NCBI GenBank assembly: GCA_009392005.1
Contig: VFHL01000005.1
Location: forward strand, 105,619-169,618
DNA length: 64,000 bases
Direction: 5' to 3'
From: SAR202 cluster bacterium
GTDB taxonomy: Bacteria > Chloroflexota > Dehalococcoidia > UBA6926 > VFHL01
Shown here: positions 28,523-37,783 of the stretch, one piece after another
Layout: every line of letters starts with the position of its first letter
Position numbering within the stretch: the first letter of the stretch is position 1
The notes under the pieces: model-generated
Seen by the model: the letters and a program-made list of their open reading frames with translations, nothing else
Told to the model about the DNA's origin: nothing
Databases searched by the model: none
Position numbers and translations under genes: made by a program

Positions 28523-30181
28523 ATGGATTCCAGTAATAACCAGTCATTAGAAAAAGATTTTGCTGAATGGACTGAGAAGAACGCGAAAGCTCGCGAGCGA
28601 TCAGAGAATTTCGCGACAAGCTCTCTTCCTGTCAAGAACTTATATACCCCGCTTGACGTGCAGGAGAGCTCTTATTCTGATGATGTCGGATTTCCTGGTG
28701 AATATCCTTACACCCGTGGTGTCCAGCCTAATATGTATCGGGGACGCCATTGGACGATGCGTCAATATGCAGGTTTCGGAACGCCTGCAGAAAGCAATGA
28801 GAGGTTCAAGTACCTCCTTGGAGAAGGACAAACGGGTTTGTCTGTTGCTTTTGATTTACCTACCCAGATCGGATTCGATTCTGATGATTCCCAAGCAAAA
28901 GGTGAAGTTGGTAAAGTTGGCGTTGCTATTGATTCGCTTCGTGATATGGAGATCATGTTTGATGGTATACCACTTGATCAAGTAAGCACTTCAATGACGA
29001 TTAACGCGCCTGCAGCTGTTCTATTGGGGATGTATGCAGTTGTAGCAGAAAAACAGGGTGTTGAGATAGAAAAAATCCAAGGCACGGTTCAAAATGATGT
29101 TTTGAAGGAATATGTCGCGCGTGGAACCTACATATACCCTCCGGGACCATCTTTGAGGTTAGCAGCTGATTTGGTGGGGTGGTCTGCAAAAACAGCTCCA
29201 AGGTTTAACAGTATCAGTATTAGTGGTTATCATATTCGTGACGCAGGATCATCCGCTGTACAGGAAATAGCGTTTACGTTCGCCAATGCCATTGCCTATT
29301 GTGAGGCATTTGTTGAGCGAGGGATTGAACCTGATAGTTTTGGACCAAGAATTTCTTGGATTTTTAATACACACAATAATTTTTTTGAAGAAGTTGCTAA
29401 ATATCGGGTTCTTCGTCGCATGTGGGCGAGAATTATGAAAGATCAATTTGGGGCAACGAATCCACGATCATGGGCTCTTCGTACTCACACCCAAACGGGG
29501 GGATCAACGCTAACTGCTCAGCAGCCAATCAACAATATCACCCGAGCGGCTTACCAAGCGATGGCGGCGGTTATGGGTGGTGTTCAAAGTATGGCCCTTT
29601 CTTGTTATGACGAGGCGCTTGCTATTCCGACTGAGGAAGCGCAAAGGATTGCCTTGCGGACTCAGCAAGTGTTGGCGCATGAGACAGGAATTACAGATAC
29701 TGTTGATCCGCTGGCCGGTTCATATTACGTTGAATCACTTACGGATCAGCTTGAAGAGGACGCTCTTTCATACATGCGTTCAATAGAAGATTTGGGTGGC
29801 GCAGTGTCTGCGATTGAGTCCGGATATATGCAGAAAGAAATTGCGGATAGTTCTTTTGGGTACCAGCGTCGGATTGAAAATGGGGAACAAACTATCGTTG
29901 GTGTAAATGATTTTACCGTTGAGGAGGAGCTATCACCAAGTATTTTTAGGGTGCAGCCGTATGTTGTCCAAGCCCAAGAGGAAAGTCTTCGCTCCGTTAG
30001 GGATGTACGAGATGGCGATGCTGTCAATTCTGCTTTAACACGTTTGCGTGAAGTTGCTCAAGGTGATGGTGATTTAATGGAGCCAATCATGGATTCGATT
30101 CGGGCGTACGCAACGATTGGAGAAATTTGCGGAGTTATGAAGGATGTTTTTGGCGGTTACGAAGCATCAACAGCACTTTGA
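28523..30181 (+). CDS. Methylmalonyl-CoA-mutase-like large subunit (no B12-binding domain), atypical substrate motifs
   Basis: YPYTRGVQPNMYRGRHWTMRQYAGFGT, GQTGLSVAFDLPTQIGFDSD, VSTSMTINAPAAVLL, DVLKEYVARGTYIYPP, ISISGYHIRDAG, HTQTGGSTLTAQQP. Ends without a DxHxxG cobalamin domain. GGAGG RBS before ATG at 28523. Confidence 0.9.
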   Translation: MDSSNNQSLEKDFAEWTEKNAKARERSENFATSSLPVKNLYTPLDVQESSYSDDVGFPGEYPYTRGVQPNMYRGRHWTMRQYAGFGTPAESNERFKYLLGEGQTGLSVAFDLPTQIGFDSDDSQAKGEVGKVGVAIDSLRDMEIMFDGIPLDQVSTSMTINAPAAVLLGMYAVVAEKQGVEIEKIQGTVQNDVLKEYVARGTYIYPPGPSLRLAADLVGWSAKTAPRFNSISISGYHIRDAGSSAVQEIAFTFANAIAYCEAFVERGIEPDSFGPRISWIFNTHNNFFEEVAKYRVLRRMWARIMKDQFGATNPRSWALRTHTQTGGSTLTAQQPINNITRAAYQAMAAVMGGVQSMALSCYDEALAIPTEEAQRIALRTQQVLAHETGITDTVDPLAGSYYVESLTDQLEEDALSYMRSIEDLGGAVSAIESGYMQKEIADSSFGYQRRIENGEQTIVGVNDFTVEEELSPSIFRVQPYVVQAQEESLRSVRDVRDGDAVNSALTRLREVAQGDGDLMEPIMDSIRAYATIGEICGVMKDVFGGYEASTAL

Positions 30182-30206
30182 CGCAGGATTTTGAGGGAGA
30201 AGACCG

Positions 30207-30953
30207 ATGACTGGAATACTGGATGGCCAAATAGCTTTGGTTACCGGGTCGTCCCGTGGCATTGGCAGGGCAACGGCTCTAGAGCTCGCCCATCACGGAG
30301 CAGATATTGGCCTCAATTATGTTCATGATGAGGCAGCAGCGGAATCAGTTGCTAGCGAAATCACATCACAAGGCCAAAAAGCAATTGTTATTCAAGCTGA
30401 TATTTCTGATCCCAAACAAGCTACATACTTAGTTGAGGAAACCCATCGGCAATTGGGTGGTCTGGATATATTAGTAAACAACGCTGGGATAGCGCGTGAT
30501 CGCAGTGTTAGAAACATGAGTATTGATGAGTGGCAGGATGTCGTTGACACAGACTTAAATGGGGTTTTTTATTGCACTCGAACCGCGCTCCAGTTCATGA
30601 CGGAGACTGGTGGTGGGCATATCGTTTGTGTTAGCTCAGTAGTTGCACAAACCGGGAATTATGGTCAGGCAAACTATGCTGCAGCGAAAGCGGGTGTGAT
30701 AGCATTCGCGAAATCTGTTGCATTGGAGGTTGCCCAGTTTGATATACGGGTAAATGTTGTTGCGCCAGGTTTTGTCCTCACGGATATGGCTGAAGGATTA
30801 CCAGATGATGTGAAGGTCAATGTCCTTGATCGTATCCCACTTACCCGGTATGGTTTACCCGAAAACATTGCAAGTACGGTGCGGTTTCTAGTTACAGAGG
30901 GTGAATTTATAACAGGTGCAGTTTTCAATGTAAATGGTGGCATGTATATGTAA
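30207..30953 (+). CDS. FabG/PhaB-like 3-oxoacyl/acetoacetyl-CoA reductase (SDR), copy 1
   Basis: VTGSSRGIGRATALEL, LVNNAGIARD, SSVVAQTGNYGQANYAAAKAG, FNVNGGMYM. Confidence 0.87.
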   Translation: MTGILDGQIALVTGSSRGIGRATALELAHHGADIGLNYVHDEAAAESVASEITSQGQKAIVIQADISDPKQATYLVEETHRQLGGLDILVNNAGIARDRSVRNMSIDEWQDVVDTDLNGVFYCTRTALQFMTETGGGHIVCVSSVVAQTGNYGQANYAAAKAGVIAFAKSVALEVAQFDIRVNVVAPGFVLTDMAEGLPDDVKVNVLDRIPLTRYGLPENIASTVRFLVTEGEFITGAVFNVNGGMYM

Positions 30954-31006
30954 TGTTGGAATTAGTGTGAGTTAGTTTAGTAAAGATTCGAAAGGGAGGG
31001 ATTTTT

Positions 31007-31756
31007 ATGGCAGGGACTCTTGATGGGCAAGTAGCGTTAGTGACAGGTGGATCACGAGGCATTGGCCGAGCGATCAGTTTAGAGTTGGCGAGTCATGGGG
31101 CGACTGTGGCTGTTAATTATCAGCAGAATAAGGATGCTGCTGAGGCGGTTGTAGGCGAGATCAAAGCTGCGGGTGGCAATGCTCAAGCGTTTCAGGGAGA
31201 TCAATCAAATCCAGATGAAACCGAAGCAATGACCAACAAGGTTTTGGAGGAATTAGGACCCGTCCAGATTTTGATCAACAATGCTGGAACCACCGCAGAT
31301 CGTACTTTGGCACGTATGAGCGCAGACGAGTGGAACAAAGTTATAGACACGAATGTAAACGGACTCTTCCATGTAACAAGTAATTTGTGGACGAAGATGG
31401 GTGAGGCTGGTGGTGGCCATGTTGTTTGTATCAGTTCTATCGTTGGTGAAACAGGGCGTCTCGGTCTTGTGAATTACGCAACATCCAAAGCCGCTGCAAT
31501 TGGATTCGTACGTGCAGCAGCAAGGGAGGGTGCACGATTCAACATTCACGTTAATGGAGTAGCACCAGGATTTATCACGACTGATATGATTGGCGGCCTC
31601 AATGAAGAACAGTTGGAAGGCTTAGCGAAAGAGACAGTTCTTGGACGTCTTGGCAAGCCTGAAGAAATAGCAAGTATGGTACGTTTCATTGTTACTGAGG
31701 GAACATACATTACTGGGCAAATCTTTAATGTTAATGGTGGAATGTTCATCGGGTAG
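31007..31756 (+). CDS. FabG/PhaB-like 3-oxoacyl/acetoacetyl-CoA reductase (SDR), copy 2
   Basis: VTGGSRGIGRAISLEL, LINNAGTTADRTLARMS, SSIVGETGRLGLVNYATSKAA, FNVNGGMFIG. Confidence 0.87.
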   Translation: MAGTLDGQVALVTGGSRGIGRAISLELASHGATVAVNYQQNKDAAEAVVGEIKAAGGNAQAFQGDQSNPDETEAMTNKVLEELGPVQILINNAGTTADRTLARMSADEWNKVIDTNVNGLFHVTSNLWTKMGEAGGGHVVCISSIVGETGRLGLVNYATSKAAAIGFVRAAAREGARFNIHVNGVAPGFITTDMIGGLNEEQLEGLAKETVLGRLGKPEEIASMVRFIVTEGTYITGQIFNVNGGMFIG

Positions 31757-31792
31757 CACAGAATTTTAATCAGAAAAAATAGGGGAAATACT

Positions 31793-32977
31793 ATGAGTGA
31801 CGCAGTAATTGTGAGTGCGGTGCGGACCGCTATTGGTTCTATGGGCGGAGGCCTATCGACCTTGTCTGCACCCAATTTGGGAGCGATCACTATCCAAGAA
31901 GCGATGAAGCGTTCAGGGATTTCACAGGATGTTCTCCCGGACGAGGTTTTGATGGGCAATGTAGTACAGGCAGGCGTTGGTCAAAATCCGGCGCGTCAGG
32001 CGTCAATAGCTGCGGATATCCCGGTAGAAGTACCGTCAATGACAGTCAACAAAGTATGCGGTTCGGGTTTAAAGACCATAAATTTAGCTGCGCAAGCTAT
32101 TAGAGCTGGCGATGCTGATTATATGATTGCGGGCGGTATGGAGAACATGAGTGCGGGTCCGTATCTCTTGCAAAATGGGCGATATGGATATCGCCTTGGT
32201 AATAGCGAACTGGTTGACTCCACTGTCCATGATGGGCTTTGGTGTGCAATGGAAGATTGCCATATGGGCATTACAGCAGAGAATGTTTCCGCTGAATGGG
32301 GCGTTGATCGAAATGATATGGATGAGTACTCAGGGGAATCTCAGCGTCGGGCCAAAGTGGCAATGGATGCTGGCAAATTTAAAGATGAGATTGTTCCGGT
32401 ATCAATTCCACAAAGGCGGGGTGATCCGACTGTAGTGGATACTGATGAATACCCTCGACCGCAATCTGATGCTGAGGCTCTCGGGCGCCTAAGGCCTGCG
32501 TTCAAAGGCGACGGAACGGTTACTGCTGGAAATGCATCGGGTATAAATGATGGAGCGGGGGCCACGGTTGTAGTTTCAGAAGAATTTGCAAAGGAGCATG
32601 GTTTAAAGCCTTTAGCGAAGATAAGGTCTTATGCCTCAATTGGGGTTGATCCTAGAGTTATGGGTATTGGTCCAATTGGAGCCATAAACAGAGCTTTAGA
32701 CAAGGCATCACTCAGTATACAAGACATGGATCTCATGGAAGTAAACGAGGCTTTTGCTGCCCAAACTCTCGCAGTTGGTCGGGAGCTAAATTGGGATTGG
32801 GATAAGGTTAATGTTAACGGTGGAGCAATTGCACTTGGTCATCCAATTGGAGCTAGCGGAACACGGATATTGATCACGCTTCTTTATGAAATGCAAAAGC
32901 AGGGTGTTCAATTTGGTCTCGCAAGCCTGTGTATTGGTGGAGGCCTCGGGATAGCAACTGTTGTCGAATCTGTATAA
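31793..32977 (+). CDS. phaA: Acetyl-CoA acetyltransferase (thiolase)
   Basis: [80 protein letters not shown]. Confidence 0.92.
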   Translation: MSDAVIVSAVRTAIGSMGGGLSTLSAPNLGAITIQEAMKRSGISQDVLPDEVLMGNVVQAGVGQNPARQASIAADIPVEVPSMTVNKVCGSGLKTINLAAQAIRAGDADYMIAGGMENMSAGPYLLQNGRYGYRLGNSELVDSTVHDGLWCAMEDCHMGITAENVSAEWGVDRNDMDEYSGESQRRAKVAMDAGKFKDEIVPVSIPQRRGDPTVVDTDEYPRPQSDAEALGRLRPAFKGDGTVTAGNASGINDGAGATVVVSEEFAKEHGLKPLAKIRSYASIGVDPRVMGIGPIGAINRALDKASLSIQDMDLMEVNEAFAAQTLAVGRELNWDWDKVNVNGGAIALGHPIGASGTRILITLLYEMQKQGVQFGLASLCIGGGLGIATVVESV

Positions 32978-33040
32978 GCAACAGATATAGTGGGAAACCT
33001 GTCCTATTTGTGGAGACACACATTTAGGTTAAGGCAATTT

Positions 33041-33089
33041 CGATGGAGAAGTCCCTGATTTGTTTAACAATGAAGGTGCTTCTCCATCG
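33041..33089. other. Perfect 11-bp inverted repeat (possible 3' stem-loop of the cluster transcript)
   Basis: CGATGGAGAAG (33041-33051), 27-nt loop, CTTCTCCATCG (33079-33089). No T-tract follows. Confidence 0.6.
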
Positions 33090-33181
33090 TGTAAAAGATT
33101 AGTCAAGCGTTAAGTTGACCAGCGCTAAAATCCTCAAGCCAGTGGCGCTTTTGGATGTTTTTCTTAATGAGGAGGACTTTG

Positions 33182-33433
33182 GCAATCGATTCTTTGAGTA
33201 TGTGGTTACAAAGTCCATCGTTTCTCACGATTCTTTTCTTGTTTTCTGTCATTCTGCTCATGTGTGCTGAAATTGGATTGTTGGTTCACATGGTTCGCCA
33301 AGCGAGAGAAACGTACAAAAATGACAGTTTCGGTCGAAGCGGCAGGATTTCGGAAGTGGCGTGGGTTCTTTTGCCCATCTTTATGCTTTTAGGGTTGGCA
33401 TATTTTGCGTGGATTGCGATTTCAAACCGGTAA
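33182..33433 (+). CDS. Small two-TM membrane protein resembling a CoxB N-terminal TM hairpin
   Basis: SFLTILFLFSVILLMCAEIGLLVHMVRQARETYKNDSFGRSGRISEVAWVLLPIFMLLGLAYFAWIAI: TM, basic loop, EVAW-TM arrangement. Start approximate. Confidence 0.5.
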   Translation, partial: AIDSLSMWLQSPSFLTILFLFSVILLMCAEIGLLVHMVRQARETYKNDSFGRSGRISEVAWVLLPIFMLLGLAYFAWIAISNR

Positions 33434-33468
33434 GAAATCCACAAATATGTGTAATTCGTCACAAGTTG

Positions 33469-33498
33469 TTGACGCCTATGTGCAGGCACATTTATAAT
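33469..33498 (+). promoter_or_regulatory. Sigma70-type promoter of the cytochrome oxidase operon
   Basis: TTGACG (33469-33474), 18-bp spacer, TATAAT (33493-33498). Predicted start of transcription is about 130 nt before the coxB ATG. Confidence 0.65.
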
Positions 33499-33634
33499 CG
33501 CGTTGCGTGGAATGCTAGGAAGTGGTGTCTATTCCAAAAGTTTGGCACCTATTAAGCACTTGAAAGTGTGTCGGATTAGAATCGAAGACACCCTTTGTGA
33601 TATTTGGAATATTTTAATTAAGAGAAGGATGAGT

Positions 33635-34687
33635 ATGAGTCGTCGGTTACTTTTGATAGTTGGCTTGTCGTTGTTGATGACGGCGATATCCTGTACACCA
33701 TCCCACCCCCAATCTACTTTTGATGTAACGGGTCCCATAGCAAGTGGCCAGCGTGATCTTTTCAGTTTGATGTTCTGGCTGGCAGCTGTTGTTTTTGTTC
33801 TTGTTGAAGGAATATTTATATACGTCATTTTCCGTTATCGGAGAAAAGGCAACGAAATGCCTGCACAGCATCACGGTAACACTCGCATGGAAATTGCATG
33901 GACAATTGCACCAGCGCTGCTTCTTGTGGTCGTGATGGTGCCAACCATCCAGAAAATATTTGAGAATGCCTCTCCACCTGATAATAGCTACGAGATTGCA
34001 GTGATTGGCCATCAGTGGTGGTGGGAATTTGAGTATCTTGACTGTGGGCCTGTTGATTGTGCCGGCCTAGTTACTGCCAACGAATTACACATACCTGCCG
34101 GGCAGCCAGTTAATTTCACTCTCGTATCCGAGGACGTGATTCATGCGTTTTGGGTACCTAAAATTGGTGGAAAGAGAGATGCGTTGCCAGTACCGAAAAA
34201 TAGTGATGGCAAGCTTGATCTTGTTCATCAGCGTGCCAATCAGTTGTGGCTTCAGGGAGATGTTCCCGGCGAATACTATGGCCAATGCGCTGAGCTTTGT
34301 GGAGTGTCTCATGCCAATATGCGGTTACGGGTTCATGTGGATGAGCCTGACACTTTTGCGCAGTGGGTTTCGAATCAAAAATCTCCGAATTCTTTGCCGT
34401 CGAGCACTAACCCCGGGTATGAAAAATTAACAACATTGTGCGCGGCCTGCCACGCAATTACGGGAACTACCCTTACTGGGGTGATTGGCCCTGACCTGTC
34501 TCATTACGGCAATCGTGGGACTTTGGCTTCAGCAATGTTTGATAACACCCCTGAGAATCTAAAAGAATGGCTTAGGGATCCGGGTGGGATGAAACCTGGG
34601 AATATCATGGCGGGATCGGTTAAACCTGGAACACTTTCAGAAGAAGAAATAGAGGCCCTTGCGGATTACCTGTTAGGTTTGCGCTAG
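33635..34687 (+). CDS. coxB: Cytochrome c oxidase subunit II with C-terminal cytochrome c domain (caa3 type), lipoprotein signal
   Basis: SRRLLLIVGLSLLMTAISC lipobox, EIAWTIAPALLLVVVMVPT, CuA site GQCAELCGVSHANM, heme motif CAACH. The ORF start at 33503 lies at the predicted transcription start, so 33635 is preferred. Confidence 0.93.
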   Translation: MSRRLLLIVGLSLLMTAISCTPSHPQSTFDVTGPIASGQRDLFSLMFWLAAVVFVLVEGIFIYVIFRYRRKGNEMPAQHHGNTRMEIAWTIAPALLLVVVMVPTIQKIFENASPPDNSYEIAVIGHQWWWEFEYLDCGPVDCAGLVTANELHIPAGQPVNFTLVSEDVIHAFWVPKIGGKRDALPVPKNSDGKLDLVHQRANQLWLQGDVPGEYYGQCAELCGVSHANMRLRVHVDEPDTFAQWVSNQKSPNSLPSSTNPGYEKLTTLCAACHAITGTTLTGVIGPDLSHYGNRGTLASAMFDNTPENLKEWLRDPGGMKPGNIMAGSVKPGTLSEEEIEALADYLLGLR

Positions 34688-34770
34688 TTTAATTGAACAG
34701 ATCGTATAATAAGTAAATAGGCAGAACGCTTTTAGCGGTACTGCTTTAGGAATGATACGGAGGATACTAG

Positions 34771-36642
34771 ATGGCGACTGTGGCACACACGGCTGGCGAG
34801 CCGAGAAGCTACTCCGGCATATGGAGTTGGATCACAACTGTTGACCACAAGCAGATTGGTACGTTGTACCTTTTCACTGCGTTGATCTTCTTCTTCATCG
34901 CTGGTACAGAAATTCTAATAGTACGCTCACAGTTGGCACGTCCCGACCACGGTCTTATTAGCGCCGACTTATACAACCAGCTGATGACGATGCATGGGAT
35001 ATCGATGATATTCCTTGGCGTTATGCCGTTAAGTGTCGCATTTTTCAACTGGATCGTCCCTCTGCAAATTGGTGCGCGAGATGTCGCATTTCCACGACTG
35101 AATGCGCTAAGTTACTGGGTATTCCTATTTGGTGGGATCCTTCTAAACCTCGGTTGGTTTACCGGTGGTGCAGCTGATGCAGGATGGTTTGCTTATGCAA
35201 ACTTGACGAGTACTACATATTCACCGGGGGATGGAGTAACGTTTTTTGCTCTAGGGCTTCTGGTTCTTGGAGTTTCGTCTCTGGCCGGGGCTTTGAACTT
35301 TACGGTAACAATTATAAATATGCGTGCGCCTGGTATGTCGTTGATGCGTCTGCCCCTTTTCACGTGGATGGCATTTGTGACAGGTATTCTTCTGGTGTTT
35401 GCGATGCCGGTTATTACCATTGGTTTGGTCGAGATTTTCTTTGACCGTTATTTAGGCGCGAATTTTTTCAATGTGGCAGCTGGTGGTGATGTTATATTGT
35501 GGCAGCATGTTTTCTGGGTTTTTGGTCACCCCGAAGTATATATTCTGATCTTGCCAGCTATGGGTATCGTTTCAGAGATATTACCTACTTTTTCCCGCAA
35601 GCCATTATACGGCTATTCTTTTGTTGTATTCTCCGGAATTGTGATTGGATTCATGGGGTGGACTGTATGGAGCCATCATATGTTTTCAACAGGTATGGGA
35701 GCGGTCGCTGATTCTGCTTTTACCGTGACAACTATGTTAATTGCTGTTCCGACCGGGGTAAAAATATTCAACTGGATTGCAACTCTTTGGGGCGGATCTA
35801 TTGATTTCAAAACGCCCATGTATTTTGCGCTTGGTTTCATAGCTTTGTTTATTATTGGTGGTTTGAGTGGAGTGAGTCACGCGTCGCCACCCAGTGATTT
35901 GCAGCAGCAGGACACTTATTACATCGTTGCACATTTCCACTACGTGTTGTTTGGTGGTGCAATTTTCGGCATATTTGCAGGTATTTATTATTGGTATCCG
36001 AAATTACTGGGGCGTCATTTGAAGGAAGGACTAGGTAAGGCTCATTTCTGGTTTATGTTTATTGGGATGAATCTTGCTTTCGGACCAATGCATTGGGTCG
36101 GGATGGATGGTATGCCGCGTCGGGTCTATACATATCCTACCGAAATGGGATGGGACTTCTGGAATTTGGTGGCTACAGTTGGTGCATTTACTATGGCAAT
36201 TAGCTTCCTGTTCTTTATTTATAATGTCATTGTGACCGCTCGGAGTAAGGAAAAGGCTCTAGGTGACCCTTGGGATGCTCGGACGATTGAATGGTCAATT
36301 CCTTCTCCAGTTCCCCATTATAATTTCGCTGAAATACCGACGATAAAAGCGCGAGATGATTGGTGGGTGACGAAGTATGGTCCTGAAGAACATCCGACTA
36401 ATGAGTCAGCAGTTAGTGATCCGGGCAATGAAGATGAAGGGGATCATCATGATATTCACATGCCAGATCCGTCATACTTCCCCTTGGTATCGGCATTGGG
36501 CCTCGCTTTGATGATGGGCGGCCTAGTGTTCCCACCATTTTTGCAGATGTTTGGTTTAGACATACCAATCATTAGTGTTGTTGGTGGGGTTATCCTGCTG
36601 ATTGGGACGTACGGATGGGCCTTTGAACCAGTGAATGGATGA
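34771..36642 (+). CDS. coxA: Cytochrome c oxidase subunit I
   Basis: WITTVDHKQIGTLYL, HGISMIFLGVMPL, WQHVFWVFGHPEVYILILPAMG, YYIVAHFHYVLFGGA. Confidence 0.97.
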   Translation: MATVAHTAGEPRSYSGIWSWITTVDHKQIGTLYLFTALIFFFIAGTEILIVRSQLARPDHGLISADLYNQLMTMHGISMIFLGVMPLSVAFFNWIVPLQIGARDVAFPRLNALSYWVFLFGGILLNLGWFTGGAADAGWFAYANLTSTTYSPGDGVTFFALGLLVLGVSSLAGALNFTVTIINMRAPGMSLMRLPLFTWMAFVTGILLVFAMPVITIGLVEIFFDRYLGANFFNVAAGGDVILWQHVFWVFGHPEVYILILPAMGIVSEILPTFSRKPLYGYSFVVFSGIVIGFMGWTVWSHHMFSTGMGAVADSAFTVTTMLIAVPTGVKIFNWIATLWGGSIDFKTPMYFALGFIALFIIGGLSGVSHASPPSDLQQQDTYYIVAHFHYVLFGGAIFGIFAGIYYWYPKLLGRHLKEGLGKAHFWFMFIGMNLAFGPMHWVGMDGMPRRVYTYPTEMGWDFWNLVATVGAFTMAISFLFFIYNVIVTARSKEKALGDPWDARTIEWSIPSPVPHYNFAEIPTIKARDDWWVTKYGPEEHPTNESAVSDPGNEDEGDHHDIHMPDPSYFPLVSALGLALMMGGLVFPPFLQMFGLDIPIISVVGGVILLIGTYGWAFEPVNG

Positions 36643-36688
36643 AGTGAAAGTAGAAACTGTAAAACGAGTTAACGAGGGATAAAGACAT

Positions 36689-37294
36689 ATGGAGCACGCA
36701 GCTGGTCACGAGGTGTCAGACGGGGCACACGAAACCACCACGGGGATAGATCATCGAAAGATGATGATGTGGCTGTTTCTGGCGTCGGACTGTTTGTTTT
36801 TCGGCACCTTAATAACCACATACCTGGTATATCGGGGACAAAGCCTTGAAGGTCCATTTCCAAAAGAGGTATTCGATATTCCCTATACCTCGGTCAGCGC
36901 TTTTGTTCTGTTAATGAGTAGTTTGACTATGGTTTTGGCACTTTCTGCGATTCAAAATGGTGATCACAAGCGAACACGGATTTGGCTTTTGGCGACGGCT
37001 CTTTTAGGATCGATTTTTGTTGGTGGACAGTATTTTGAATTCACTACCTTCGTTTATGAAGGCTTAACGCTTCCAGGGAATTTGTTTGGTACAACATTGT
37101 ATACATTGACTGGCTTCCATGGGGCACACGTGACCTTTGGAATCATCATGCTTTTCTCACTTTTTATTGCATCTTTAATGGGTCGCTTACCGCAATCTAG
37201 TGCATTGAATGTTGAACTTGTTGGTTTGTATTGGCATTTTGTTGATATAGTTTGGATTGTGATTTTTACGGCCCTATATCTTATTGAGGCTTAA
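36689..37294 (+). CDS. coxC: Cytochrome c oxidase subunit III
   Basis: MMMWLFLASDCLFFGTLITTYLVYRG, TGFHGAHVTFGII, GLYWHFVDIVWIVIFTALYL. Confidence 0.94.
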   Translation: MEHAAGHEVSDGAHETTTGIDHRKMMMWLFLASDCLFFGTLITTYLVYRGQSLEGPFPKEVFDIPYTSVSAFVLLMSSLTMVLALSAIQNGDHKRTRIWLLATALLGSIFVGGQYFEFTTFVYEGLTLPGNLFGTTLYTLTGFHGAHVTFGIIMLFSLFIASLMGRLPQSSALNVELVGLYWHFVDIVWIVIFTALYLIEA

Positions 37295-37303
37295 GAGGTA
37301 AAC

Positions 37304-37753
37304 ATGGATAACGCATTATTAGTTGGACTGATACTACTCCTGATCTGCGTGTTCTTGAGTGTTTCATTCTTGAGTATTGGATTCTCAGGGCTATTCTATG
37401 GTCGACGGAAAGACGCAGTTCTTAGAGGTGAGGTTGGCGTGGTCGAAGACGCTGCAACTGTCGCGTCGCATGACGATGGCCATCATCCGACGTCAATGCA
37501 ATACATATTGATTGCGTTGATTCTGGTAATAATCACTGCGATAGAAGTGGCGGTGGTTTATCAGGGCATACCGCGAGCAGCAATACTACTTAGTCTTGGT
37601 GTTTTAGCTGCAGCGAAGTTTGTCGTCGTTGTTGGTTATTACATGCACCTGAAATTTGATCACCCGCTGCTTACTCAAATGTTTGTAGTTGGATTTGTAT
37701 TGGCTGTCGTTGTTTTCATGCTATTAATGACACTTTTTAGAGTTTTGACTTAA
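37304..37753 (+). CDS. Cytochrome c oxidase subunit IV-like membrane protein
   Basis: QYILIALILVIITAIEVAVVY, KFVVVVGYYMHLKFDHP; position after coxC. Confidence 0.8.
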   Translation: MDNALLVGLILLLICVFLSVSFLSIGFSGLFYGRRKDAVLRGEVGVVEDAATVASHDDGHHPTSMQYILIALILVIITAIEVAVVYQGIPRAAILLSLGVLAAAKFVVVVGYYMHLKFDHPLLTQMFVVGFVLAVVVFMLLMTLFRVLT

Positions 37754-37783
37754 AAGAATTTACTGAAACGAGAGGCGAGAGAT

